A stretch of 35,760 nt of DNA from Eubacteriales Family XIII. Incertae Sedis bacterium. Its GTDB lineage: Bacteria; Bacillota; Clostridia; Peptostreptococcales; Anaerovoracaceae. This document shows positions 8,215 through 15,727 of this stretch, in pieces. The stretch's first letter is position 1, and each line of letters starts with the position of its first letter. The translations under genes were made by a program, and so were the position numbers. The notes below the pieces were generated by a model. The model was not told where the DNA came from and did not search any database. It saw nothing but the letters and a program-made list of their open reading frames with translations. The stretch lies in contig JAISJM010000156.1 of NCBI GenBank assembly GCA_031261525.1, positions 1 to 35,760 of the forward strand, written 5' to 3'.

Positions 8215-8975
8215 TGCCCGTACCAAATCGTGTAGCATTTTCCATATTTGGCATAGATATCATGTGGTACGGCATCTTGGTTTCTCTAGGAATTGTTGTC
8301 TGTGTACTACTCATATGTAAGCGAGCCTATCCAAAGCATGGCATCAATCAAGATAGAATCTTTAACTGGACTATTCTATTTATCATTTGCGGAATCGTTG
8401 GTGCAAGACTCTATTATATATTGTTCAATTGGTCCTACTATTCGGAGCATACGGAGAAGATTTTTGCACTCAGAGAGGGCGGACTCGCAATCCATGGTGG
8501 GTTGATTCTGCCTGTGATTATTGCCTTGATCCTTTGTGGCATCTTCAATGAACGCCCCTTGAATCTGCTAGATTTATACTTTGCAGTCATACCGCTCGGA
8601 CAAGCAATTGGACGTTGGGGCAATTATTTCAACAGTGAAGCGCACGGCGGACCAACGAATCTGCCATGGGCGATAACGGTAGATGGTGTCAGCGTTCATC
8701 CGACATTTTTATATGAATCCATCTGGTGTCTATTATTATTTGTCATATTGATTCTAGTAGATAATCATCGAAAATTCACCGGTCAGACATTTTTGCTTTA
8801 CTGCATGCTCTATTCGTTAGAACGTTTCATCGTTGAGGGTTTGCGCACGGACAGCCTCATGCTATTCGGTGTCATAAAACAAGCACAAGCTCTAAGTGCG
8901 GTACTATTTATAGGCGCACTCGCTCTATATATAAAACTCCGTCAAGGAAAGAAATCAAGAAAGAGGAAATCATAA
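8214..8975 (+). CDS. lgt: Prolipoprotein diacylglyceryl transferase
   Basis: Integral membrane enzyme that attaches diacylglycerol from phosphatidylglycerol to the lipobox cysteine of exported lipoproteins. It has seven hydrophobic segments across 253 residues, the signature GRWGNYFNSE (family pattern GRxGNFxNxE), the conserved GLAIHGGLI loop with its essential His, GARLYY, and the ERFIVEGLRTDSL segment near the end. The tail is strongly basic (KSRKRKS), fitting the positive-inside rule. Start overlaps rpe by one base. In many Firmicutes thiN follows rpe, so lgt here is a local arrangement. Its likely substrates in this window are the lipoproteins encoded at 17917 and 24588. Confidence 0.95.
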   Translation: MPVPNRVAFSIFGIDIMWYGILVSLGIVVCVLLICKRAYPKHGINQDRIFNWTILFIICGIVGARLYYILFNWSYYSEHTEKIFALREGGLAIHGGLILPVIIALILCGIFNERPLNLLDLYFAVIPLGQAIGRWGNYFNSEAHGGPTNLPWAITVDGVSVHPTFLYESIWCLLLFVILILVDNHRKFTGQTFLLYCMLYSLERFIVEGLRTDSLMLFGVIKQAQALSAVLFIGALALYIKLRQGKKSRKRKS

Positions 8976-10067
8976 GTGAAATTAGGAATCGTAGGTCTAC
9001 CAAATGTAGGCAAAAGTACGTTGTTTAATGCAATCACGAAAGCAGGCGCGGAAGCCGCAAACTATCCATTTTGTACCATTGAGCCAAATGTTGGCGTCGT
9101 GGCGGTTCCTGATAAAAGAATCGACAATCTTTCAGATTTATATCATTCAAAGAAGAAAATCTATACAACGATTGAATTCTATGACATTGCAGGATTGGTA
9201 AAAGGTGCGTCAAAAGGGGAAGGACTCGGCAATAAATTTCTCGGTCATATTCGAGAAGTTGAGGCAATTGTCCATGTTGTCCGTTGCTTTGATGATGTCA
9301 ATGTCGTGCATGTAGATGGTGCATGCAATCCAAAGAGCGATATTGAGACGATTAACTTCGAGTTGATTTTTTCCGATTTAGACCTGATCGACAGAAGAAT
9401 CGATAAGACAACAAAGATGTTAAAAGGCGACAAGAGTCTTGCGAAAAATATCACAGTCTTAGAGAAACTCAAAACAAAGCTTGAAGAAGGGGTGAGTGCA
9501 AGAGCAGTTGAACTGGATGACGAAGATGCCGAATACGTGAAGTCGCTAGACCTCTTATCCTATAAACCCATCATCTATGCGGCAAATGTCTCAGAAGATG
9601 ATGCTGCAAGCGAGGATGACAACGATTATGTGAAGACGGTACGTGAGATTGCGGCGACAGAAAATGCGGATGTTGTCGTTGTCTCTGCAAAGGTTGAGAG
9701 TGAGCTTGCTGAGTTAAGCGATGAAGAAAAGGAAATATTCCTCGAGGAGCTTGGAATTACAGAGCCAGGTTTGGATAAATTGGTGCATGCTTCCTATCAT
9801 TTGCTCGACCTGATTAGTTATCTTACAGCAGGGGAGCCTGAGACAAGAGCGTGGACGATTCGAAGAGGAACAAAAGCACCTGGCGCAGCAGGCAAAATTC
9901 ATACGGATTTTGAACGCGGATTTATCAGAGCTGAGACCATTAGCTATGAGAATTTGATGGAATGTGGCAGTCTCGCTGTCGCCAAAGAAAAAGGGCTATT
10001 ACGCTCAGAGGGCAAGGATTATATCGTCCAAGATGGCGATGTCATTCATTTCTTGTTCAATGTGTAG
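8976..10067 (+). CDS. ychF: YchF/Ola1-family P-loop ATPase/GTPase
   Basis: Translation-associated P-loop NTPase of the Obg group that binds ribosomes and prefers ATP in characterised members. P-loop GLPNVGKST (residues 7-15), switch region ANYPFCTIEPNVG, G3 segment DIAGLVKGASKGEGLGN, and the usual non-canonical G4 (NVSE in place of NKxD). A C-terminal TGS-like domain has the conserved GTKAPGAAGKIHTDFERGF-type segment (about 307-325). The 363 residues match the family. Start is GTG 8976 directly after the lgt stop, with AGAGGAAA about 7 bases upstream. It is probably cotranscribed with lgt. Confidence 0.95.
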   Translation: MKLGIVGLPNVGKSTLFNAITKAGAEAANYPFCTIEPNVGVVAVPDKRIDNLSDLYHSKKKIYTTIEFYDIAGLVKGASKGEGLGNKFLGHIREVEAIVHVVRCFDDVNVVHVDGACNPKSDIETINFELIFSDLDLIDRRIDKTTKMLKGDKSLAKNITVLEKLKTKLEEGVSARAVELDDEDAEYVKSLDLLSYKPIIYAANVSEDDAASEDDNDYVKTVREIAATENADVVVVSAKVESELAELSDEEKEIFLEELGITEPGLDKLVHASYHLLDLISYLTAGEPETRAWTIRRGTKAPGAAGKIHTDFERGFIRAETISYENLMECGSLAVAKEKGLLRSEGKDYIVQDGDVIHFLFNV

Positions 10068-10124
10068 AAAAATGGGTATATATAAAATATAAATATAGGT
10101 CGCATTAAATTTTGAGGATTCGAT

Positions 10125-11258
10125 ATGTATAGTAATATGAGACGCCCTGCATGGGTTGAGATTGATTCACAAGCATTGAACCATAATTTTCTAGAGATGA
10201 AGCGCTTAGCATCGAATAGTCAGATTATGTGTTGCATTAAAGCGGATGCCTATGGGCATGGACTTGTAAAAGCCGCTTGGGAATTTGTGAAGTCTGGTTG
10301 CGATTATCTAGCCGTAGCAACGCTACTTGAAGTGGTTGAGCTAAGAGTTGCTGGCATACGAACGCCCATTGTACTTTTAACGGCAGCACCTCGGGAAAAT
10401 GTCAAAGATATCATTGATCTTGATGTGATTACGGTTCTATCCAATATTGAAGATGCGGAATTGCTCAATGATGAAGTTTTAAAGTCTGGTGCGAAACCGT
10501 CTCAAGTATTGATTGCAGTTGAGACTGGGATGGGTCGACTTGGGTTTACCCATACGATGGGTAGCATTGCTGAGATTAAAGAAATCTCTATGATGGAAGG
10601 TATTGATATAAAAGGGATTTTTTCACATTTTGCTGCTGCGGATGAAGAGGATGACAGCTATACATTAAAGCAGATTGAAAACTTCAACCTCTATGCAAGG
10701 GAACTCGAGAAAGTCAATATCGCTTATGGTGGCAAGACCCTATGCAACAGTGCGGGTGTCATGAGATATCCCGAAGCACATTATGATATCGTCCGCCCTG
10801 GGATTTCTTTGTATGGCGAATATCCATCAACTGTATTTAATCGTTCTTTTGCTGAATTAAAGCCCGTTATGACTGTGAAAGCGCATATTGTGCATATCAA
10901 GGAAGTTCCCGCAGGTTTTTCTGTGAGTTACGGAATGCGGTTTAAGACAGAGCGCAAGAGTATCATCGGCACGGTTCCTGTTGGTTATGGCGATGGACTA
11001 CCAAGGACACTGACGGGTATGGGCCGCGTGATTATCAACGGAGTCTACGCACCAATTATTGGAACCATTTGCATGGATATGTGTATGGTGGACTTGACCG
11101 ATGTGCCCGATGCAAAATTGTATGACGAGGTGACGTTCCTCGGAAGTTCGCATGGTCTTACCATTACGGCAGATGAAATTGCACAGAAGACAGGAACGAT
11201 TAATTACGAGATATTAACAAGATTCGGTCAGCGTCTATCTCGAATTTATAAAGGATAA
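10125..11258 (+). CDS. alr: Alanine racemase
   Basis: PLP enzyme converting L- to D-alanine for peptidoglycan. The PLP-binding Lys39 sits in CIKADAYGHG and the second catalytic base Tyr269 in SVSYGMRF. Other family motifs are AVATLLEVVELR, ETGMGRLGF, SHFAAADE, CNSAGVMR, VRPGISLYGEYP, VGYGDGLPR and IGTICMDM. The 377 residues match the normal length. ATG 10125 is preceded by GAGG at 10114-10117; a second in-frame ATG at 10137 is less well placed. The 57-base gap after ychF is AT-rich with no clear terminator. The sortase gene follows after 34 bases. Confidence 0.96.
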   Translation: MYSNMRRPAWVEIDSQALNHNFLEMKRLASNSQIMCCIKADAYGHGLVKAAWEFVKSGCDYLAVATLLEVVELRVAGIRTPIVLLTAAPRENVKDIIDLDVITVLSNIEDAELLNDEVLKSGAKPSQVLIAVETGMGRLGFTHTMGSIAEIKEISMMEGIDIKGIFSHFAAADEEDDSYTLKQIENFNLYARELEKVNIAYGGKTLCNSAGVMRYPEAHYDIVRPGISLYGEYPSTVFNRSFAELKPVMTVKAHIVHIKEVPAGFSVSYGMRFKTERKSIIGTVPVGYGDGLPRTLTGMGRVIINGVYAPIIGTICMDMCMVDLTDVPDAKLYDEVTFLGSSHGLTITADEIAQKTGTINYEILTRFGQRLSRIYKG

Positions 11259-11292
11259 GAATCTCTATTTCAACAATCGAAAGGATTGGTAA

Positions 11293-12090
11293 ATGTCAGC
11301 AATTGCAAAACAAAAAAAGAAAAGAAGTGTTGCTTCCATTATAATCAATATCATCATCATTCTTTTAGTGATTGTCATTGCTGTGTGCGCCTATAAACTT
11401 TTGTCCTATTATATCGGCAATGCGAAAGAAGAGAAGGCGTTTGATCAAGTGCGCATGCCCACAGTGGCGGAAGAAACGACAATTACGGATGCGGATATCG
11501 TGGCACATTACAAAGATTTGCTTGCTCAAAATGCTGATTTTGTTGGCTGGATTACGATGCCAGGAACTCAGATTGACTATCCCGTTATGCAGACAATCAG
11601 TGACCCCGAATTTTATCTAAAGAGAGATTTCTCAAAAGAAGACAGTTCAAAAGGCACGCCATTTATGAGTGAACGCTCGACAGCGATTCCTCAAAGTCTC
11701 AGCATGCTGATTTTTGGTCATCACTGGAAAGATGGAAGCATGTTCCAGAATCTCGATAAATTTAAGGAACCGGATTATTTTGATACTCATAAGACAATCA
11801 TTTTCGATACTGTAGAATACAGAGCAGAATTTGAAGTCATTGGTGCTGTCGTGACGGATTGGACAGGAGACAACGATTCATTCAAAGTCTACAGCTTTGA
11901 CAACAATGGTGACGAAGCCTATTACAATGATTATCTAGCTCAAGTCAAGTCTCGTTCCATCATCCAATCAGATTTCGAGCCCACCTATCCCCAGAAACTC
12001 ATCGCACTGTCAACATGCGAATACAGCAGAAAAAATGGCAGAATTGTAGTGATAGGAGCAGAAGTGAATCACCACGAATGGGAGACCTAA
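11293..12090 (+). CDS. srtB: Class B sortase
   Basis: Membrane-anchored transpeptidase that joins proteins with a C-terminal sorting motif to the cell wall. A basic N-terminus (KQKKKR) precedes one membrane helix (about residues 14-38). The extracellular catalytic domain has WITMPGTQIDYPVMQ (class B-type N-terminal strand), catalytic His in GHHW (His143/His144), catalytic Cys242 in LSTCEYS and Arg250 in NGRIVVIG. The 265 residues fit the family. AAAGGA precedes the ATG. Class B sortases usually sit beside their substrates (NEAT or pilin genes), but no sorting-signal protein is encoded here, so the target must be elsewhere. A hairpin overlaps the stop codon. Confidence 0.93.
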   Translation: MSAIAKQKKKRSVASIIINIIIILLVIVIAVCAYKLLSYYIGNAKEEKAFDQVRMPTVAEETTITDADIVAHYKDLLAQNADFVGWITMPGTQIDYPVMQTISDPEFYLKRDFSKEDSSKGTPFMSERSTAIPQSLSMLIFGHHWKDGSMFQNLDKFKEPDYFDTHKTIIFDTVEYRAEFEVIGAVVTDWTGDNDSFKVYSFDNNGDEAYYNDYLAQVKSRSIIQSDFEPTYPQKLIALSTCEYSRKNGRIVVIGAEVNHHEWET

Positions 12091-12120
12091 CCCAATTTAC
12101 GAAGTAAATTGATGGTAGGT
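12085..12120 (+). repeat. Hairpin overlapping the sortase stop codon
   Basis: The core CAATTTAC (12093-12100) pairs perfectly with GTAAATTG (12104-12111) around a GAA loop. The stem extends outward, ACCTAAC pairing roughly with GGTAGGT. No T-run follows, so it is not a classical terminator. It may protect the 3' end of the mRNA or belong to the repeat cluster immediately downstream. Confidence 0.5.
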
Positions 12121-12122
12121 CC

Positions 12123-12227
12123 CCCGAGAGGATTCCGCGGCTTTAGCCGCAATGGAATCTACCGGGGAGACGTAACTTCGCAATAAAATCTATCAGGAAA
12201 GTCTAGCCAAGCAAAGAATGCGAGAAA
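12123..12227 (+). repeat. Hairpin-forming repeat, unit 1
   Basis: The unit begins CCCGAGAGGATTCCGCGGC and ends in a tail AGTCTAGCCAAGCAAAGAAT. Inside it GATTCC (12131-12136) pairs with GGAATC (12154-12159), GCGGC (12137-12141) with GCCGC (12146-12150), and CCCCG (starting at 12122) with CGGGG (12163-12167), forming a long structured stem. It carries an extra partial duplication, since GCAATGGAATCTAC is followed 30 bases later by GCAATAAAATCTAT. The 303 bases between sortase and larC hold no gene; this unit and its second copy fill most of them. Confidence 0.6.
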
Positions 12228-12241
12228 ACGGTACGTCAGAT

Positions 12242-12346
12242 CCCGAGAGGATTCCGCGGCAGCTGCGAGCATAGCGAGTCTCATCCCATGCGTCAGCTGC
12301 AATGGAATCTATCAGAAAAGTCTAGCCAAGCAAAGAATGCGCGAAA
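12242..12346 (+). repeat. Hairpin-forming repeat, unit 2
   Basis: Second copy of the preceding unit, with the same opening (CCCGAGAGGATTCCGCGGC) and the same tail (AGTCTAGCCAAGCAAAGAAT), and the same base stem GATTCC/GGAATC. The top of the hairpin is replaced by a longer one: GCAGCTG pairs with CAGCTGC, followed by GCAT with ATGC. The stem base is therefore conserved while the apex varies, suggesting that structure rather than exact sequence is kept. It ends 47 bases before the larC start. Confidence 0.6.
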
Positions 12347-12393
12347 TTATAAGTAAGTTTAAGTTTTCAAATAATAGATTGAAAAGGATACAC

Positions 12394-13242
12394 ATGGATA
12401 ATAATCACGAAAATGTCGGCAATATTGCTGCGAATCCGCAAGACATTTTATATCTAGAATGTTTGTCTGGAATCAGTGGTGACATGACAATGGGGGCACT
12501 GATTGACCTCGGTGCAGACTTTAAAAAGATACAAGAAGAGCTTGGCAAACTAAGTTTTGATCATGAATATGCGCTTGTCGCTGACAGAGATTCAAGAAGT
12601 GGTATCTCTGGAATAAACTTCGATGTAATATTGACGCATGATGAAATACATCATCACGATAATACGGCACATCAGCACAACCATGAACATCACGATGAAG
12701 CACATCATCATGATGCGCACAGTCACCGCACCTATATGCACATCAAGTCAATGATTGAAAACAGTACACTCAATGACACTGTTAAGAAACATGCACTCAG
12801 CATCTTTCATGTAATTGCTGTAGCCGAAGCAGCTGTACACAATATGCCAATTGAAAAGGTAAGTTTTCATGAAGTAGGTGCTGTTGATTCAATTATCGAT
12901 ATCGTTGGTACGGCAATTGCGCTAGATTTATTAGGAAATCCCAAAGTCTACGTGAGCGAACTACATGATGGGCAAGGCAATATCCGCTGCCAACACGGCA
13001 TCATTCCTGTTCCTGTTCCAGCAGTGCTGAAGATGCAAGAAAAAAGCAATCTTCCAATGATTCTTCACAGCGAAGTGCATACAGAAATGGTTACACCGAC
13101 AGGTTTTGCCATTGCGGAAGGTCTTGGTGCAACATATGTCAATGCGCCGAAATTATCCATAGAAAAAGTGGGTTATGGCTTTGGTAATCGTGATACAGGC
13201 AGATTCCCAGCAGTGCGTGCCATGCTCGCAAAGTTGATATAA
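12394..13242 (+). CDS. larC: LarC N-terminal-type nickel insertion protein (LarC1 only)
   Basis: LarC inserts nickel into the pincer cofactor of lactate racemase and related enzymes. The N-terminal LarC1 hallmarks are present: YLECLSGISGDMTMGALIDLG (about residues 20-40), a histidine-rich loop with 14 His at 82-111 for Ni binding, HEVGAVDSIIDIVG, and MVTPTGFAIAEGL followed by VGYGFGNRD. The 282 residues end where LarC1 normally passes into the CTP-binding LarC2 domain; full LarC is about 400 residues. No LarC2-like frame follows in any of the next 399 bases. Start is ATG 12394 (AAAAGGA upstream); an earlier in-frame ATG at 12337 lies in the repeat and lacks a binding site. No larA, larB or larE is nearby. 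Confidence 0.85.
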   Translation: MDNNHENVGNIAANPQDILYLECLSGISGDMTMGALIDLGADFKKIQEELGKLSFDHEYALVADRDSRSGISGINFDVILTHDEIHHHDNTAHQHNHEHHDEAHHHDAHSHRTYMHIKSMIENSTLNDTVKKHALSIFHVIAVAEAAVHNMPIEKVSFHEVGAVDSIIDIVGTAIALDLLGNPKVYVSELHDGQGNIRCQHGIIPVPVPAVLKMQEKSNLPMILHSEVHTEMVTPTGFAIAEGLGATYVNAPKLSIEKVGYGFGNRDTGRFPAVRAMLAKLI

Positions 13243-13260
13243 CAAATAATAGCAATAAAA

Positions 13261-13336
13261 CGCATGAGATGTAAGGTTGGCATCAGTTTTGGCTCAAAAA
13301 CGGGCATAAAGTGATACAAACCTTACATTTCACGCG
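13261..13336 (+). repeat. 76-base imperfect inverted repeat after larC
   Basis: The arm 13261-13280 matches the reverse complement of 13317-13336 at about 17 of 20 bases (core GTAAGGTT/AACCTTAC). Pairing continues weakly inward (ATCA with TGAT). There is no T-run after it. It could be a bidirectional terminator, a small non-autonomous element or a binding site. The rest of the 399-base gap (13243-13641) is AT-rich and contains no gene I can support; TATAAT hexamers at 13427 and 13450 are possible -10 boxes for the xylosidase gene. Confidence 0.45.
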
Positions 13337-13580
13337 AGTTAAGCTGCTTTTAGGTACAAAGAAGGTTGTCAAAATATTTCAAAAATTGAATGTCAAATTA
13401 TTATAGATTTTTGTAAGGAAATTCAATATAATTATATGAGGTCATATTATATAATGAGCACATATCGTAGAGGGTTGTACCTCAATTTTTTTTAGATTTG
13501 GCGTGCACGTACACACACAGGCAGCACGCATACACAAGCAAGCACAAATGTGCGAAGTCCCACCAATAATTTAGTCGTGG

Positions 13581-13607
13581 ATGCAATGATTGTTTTTATG
13601 ATTGCAT
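13581..13607. promoter_or_regulatory. Candidate operator dyad upstream of the xylosidase gene
   Basis: ATGCAAT (13581-13587) and its reverse complement ATTGCAT (13601-13607) are separated by 13 bases, 35 bases before the xylosidase start. The symmetry and position suit a regulator site or a small mRNA hairpin. It does not match a catabolite repression (cre) consensus, and I see no second copy before the transporter operon. Confidence 0.35.
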
Positions 13608-13641
13608 GGTTTAAAGTAGTATTATAGATTAGGAGAAAGCA

Positions 13642-15615
13642 ATGGGTAAAGAATTTCATGTAGCCAAAACTGGTAGCGACAACGCTGCTGGCACAAAAGA
13701 TGCACCATTTTTGACAGTTGATAAAGCGGCACATGTTGCGGCAGCTGGTGATACTGTCATCGTACATGAGGGTACATATCGGGAGTGGGTGCGTCCTCAA
13801 AACACGGGTCTGAGCAACACGAGAAGAGTTGTATTCAAGGCTGCAGAAGGTGAAAAGGTTTCTATTAAGGGTTCAGAAGAAGCAACAGGATGGGAAAAAG
13901 TCGAAGGTAACGTATGGAAGAAAGTACTGCCAAATTCATACTTTGGCGAATTTAATCCATTTGCCACCAATATCGAAGGGGAGTGGGTTGTGCATGGTTT
14001 AGATAAGCATCTTGGTGATGTGTATCTAAATGGACTATCTCTTTATGAAGTTATCACATATGATGGGCTCCTAGATCCACAGCTTCGCACGGAGATTGTC
14101 GATGACTGGACGAAGAAGACAACGCCGATTATCAATCCTGCACAGACACAATATGTATGGTATGCAGAAGTAGAGCCTGGCGTCGATGGCAATACGACAA
14201 TATTTGCGAATTTCCAAGAGTATGATCCAAATCAAGAATTGGTTGAAATCAGTGTACGTAAGACGGTATTCTATCCAGAAATTACGGGAATTGACTATGT
14301 AACGGTAAGCGGATTTGAGCTTGCGCAGGCTGCATCGCCTTGGGCTCCACCGACTGCAGATCAGCCAGGATTGATTGGACCAAACTGGGCAAAAGGCTGG
14401 ATTATAGAAAACAATATTATCCATGATGCCAATGCAAGTGCAATCAGCATCGGTAAGGAAATCACGACGGGTCATAACCAATATACGAGAAGAGGCGATA
14501 AGGCTGGATATAATTATCAGCTCGAAGCGGTCTTTGTTGCATTGACACAGCGTGGCTGGAATAAGGAGCACGTCGGATCTCATATCATCAGAAACAATAC
14601 GATTTACGATTGTGGTCAAAATGCTGTCGTTGGTCATCTTGGTTGTGCGTTCAGTGAAATTTATGATAACCATATCTACAACATCGGCATCAAGAGAGAA
14701 TATTTTGGTCATGAGATTGCGGGTATCAAGCTTCATGCTGCAATTGACGTGCAGGTACGACATAATCGGATTCACAATTGTTCCCTCGGCTCATGGTTCG
14801 ATTGGCAGGCACAAGGAACTCGTGTAAGTCAAAATGTATATTATGACAACAATCGCGACATTTTCATTGAAGTTACACATGGACCATTCCTGGTTGACAA
14901 CAATGTATTTGCATCGAAAGATTTCTTTACAAATGCTGCACAAGGTACAGCGCTTGTCAATAATATCATCAGTGGCGACATGCAGTATTATGATGTTCTC
15001 GACAGATCGACACCTTATCACTTCCCACATAGCACGGAAGTAAAGGGCTACACAGTTGTATTCAGTGGCGATGATCGTTGGTTTAACAACATCTTCACAG
15101 GTGCAATCGCAACAGGCGCACACGAAGGTGCATTGAATGATATCGGTGGATATGCGACAGGAACTGCCCTATATAACGGACAGGCTGCATCGTATGACGA
15201 ATATATACAGCGTGTTGTCGATGATGGTGAATGTGATTTTGAGGCATTTATCAATGTCAGCAAGCAGCAGGCGGTTGTCAATAACAATGCCTATTTTGCG
15301 GGCGCGCAGGCGTTTGACCGCGAAGAAAATAATATCGTTGATGATGCGTTTGATCCAAAAGTTGCCATCATTGAAGATGGTGAGAAACTCTATCTATCTA
15401 TCGAATTGCCTGAGTCTATCACGAGTCTCAAGACAGATGTAATCGATACAGAAATTCTTGATCGAGTCAGACTTGTTGACGCGAACTATGAGAATCCAGA
15501 TGGCAGTGAGCTCACGATTGACACAGATATCCTCGGCGCAAAGCGTGACGCTGGAGCAGTTGTTGGACCAATCGCAAGCTTGAAACCAGGTGTAAATAAG
15601 GTTCAGATATTCTAA
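13642..15615 (+). CDS. GH120-family beta-xylosidase (first copy)
   Basis: Intracellular enzyme expected to release xylose from short xylo-oligosaccharides. From memory the sequence resembles Thermoanaerobacterium XylC, the founding GH120 enzyme, end to end: HVAKTGSDNAAGT at the N-terminus, a right-handed parallel beta-helix with repeated xIIxNNxIYDx units, WAPPTADQPGLIGPNW, and EIAGIKLHAAIDV. The XylC catalytic nucleophile (Asp382) and acid/base (Glu405) correspond here to Asp387 (FDWQAQGTR) and Glu410 (FIEVTHGP), with the same 23-residue spacing. The 657 residues have no signal peptide. AGGAG precedes ATG 13642. Compared with the second copy it has a 9-residue longer loop near residues 490-520. 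A terminator follows the gene. Confidence 0.88.
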   Translation: MGKEFHVAKTGSDNAAGTKDAPFLTVDKAAHVAAAGDTVIVHEGTYREWVRPQNTGLSNTRRVVFKAAEGEKVSIKGSEEATGWEKVEGNVWKKVLPNSYFGEFNPFATNIEGEWVVHGLDKHLGDVYLNGLSLYEVITYDGLLDPQLRTEIVDDWTKKTTPIINPAQTQYVWYAEVEPGVDGNTTIFANFQEYDPNQELVEISVRKTVFYPEITGIDYVTVSGFELAQAASPWAPPTADQPGLIGPNWAKGWIIENNIIHDANASAISIGKEITTGHNQYTRRGDKAGYNYQLEAVFVALTQRGWNKEHVGSHIIRNNTIYDCGQNAVVGHLGCAFSEIYDNHIYNIGIKREYFGHEIAGIKLHAAIDVQVRHNRIHNCSLGSWFDWQAQGTRVSQNVYYDNNRDIFIEVTHGPFLVDNNVFASKDFFTNAAQGTALVNNIISGDMQYYDVLDRSTPYHFPHSTEVKGYTVVFSGDDRWFNNIFTGAIATGAHEGALNDIGGYATGTALYNGQAASYDEYIQRVVDDGECDFEAFINVSKQQAVVNNNAYFAGAQAFDREENNIVDDAFDPKVAIIEDGEKLYLSIELPESITSLKTDVIDTEILDRVRLVDANYENPDGSELTIDTDILGAKRDAGAVVGPIASLKPGVNKVQIF

Positions 15616-15657
15616 TTAATTCGTAAGTAGCGAATGATTTAATGTACGATTATAAAT

Positions 15658-15699
15658 AAAGTCCAGTATTTTCTAAAGGCGAAAATGCTGGACTTTTTT
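15658..15699 (+). terminator. Intrinsic terminator between the two xylosidase genes
   Basis: GTCCAGTATTTTC (15661-15673) pairs over all 13 positions (one G-T) with GAAAATGCTGGAC (15681-15693). The stem is flanked by AAA and followed by TTTTTT. It lies only about 30 bases before the start of the second xylosidase, so it either separates the two units or acts as a leaky terminator setting their ratio. Confidence 0.85.
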
Positions 15700-15727
15700 G
15701 GAAGAGAAAATGGGAAAAGAGGCGAAA

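Noticed and set aside
12123-12346. Possible CRISPR array
   Set aside because: Only two units of unequal internal structure, with no regular spacers and no cas genes.
12337-12393. ATG 12337 as the larC start
   Set aside because: Lies in the tail of the repeat, has no binding site, and adds 19 residues absent from the family.
13492-13800. 102-residue minus-strand frame before the first xylosidase
   Set aside because: Cys-rich text without motifs, extends into the xylosidase gene on the opposite strand, no ribosome binding site.
14071-14775. 234-residue minus-strand frame
   Set aside because: Lies entirely inside the first xylosidase gene; a similar antisense opening appears in the second copy because the two genes are paralogues.
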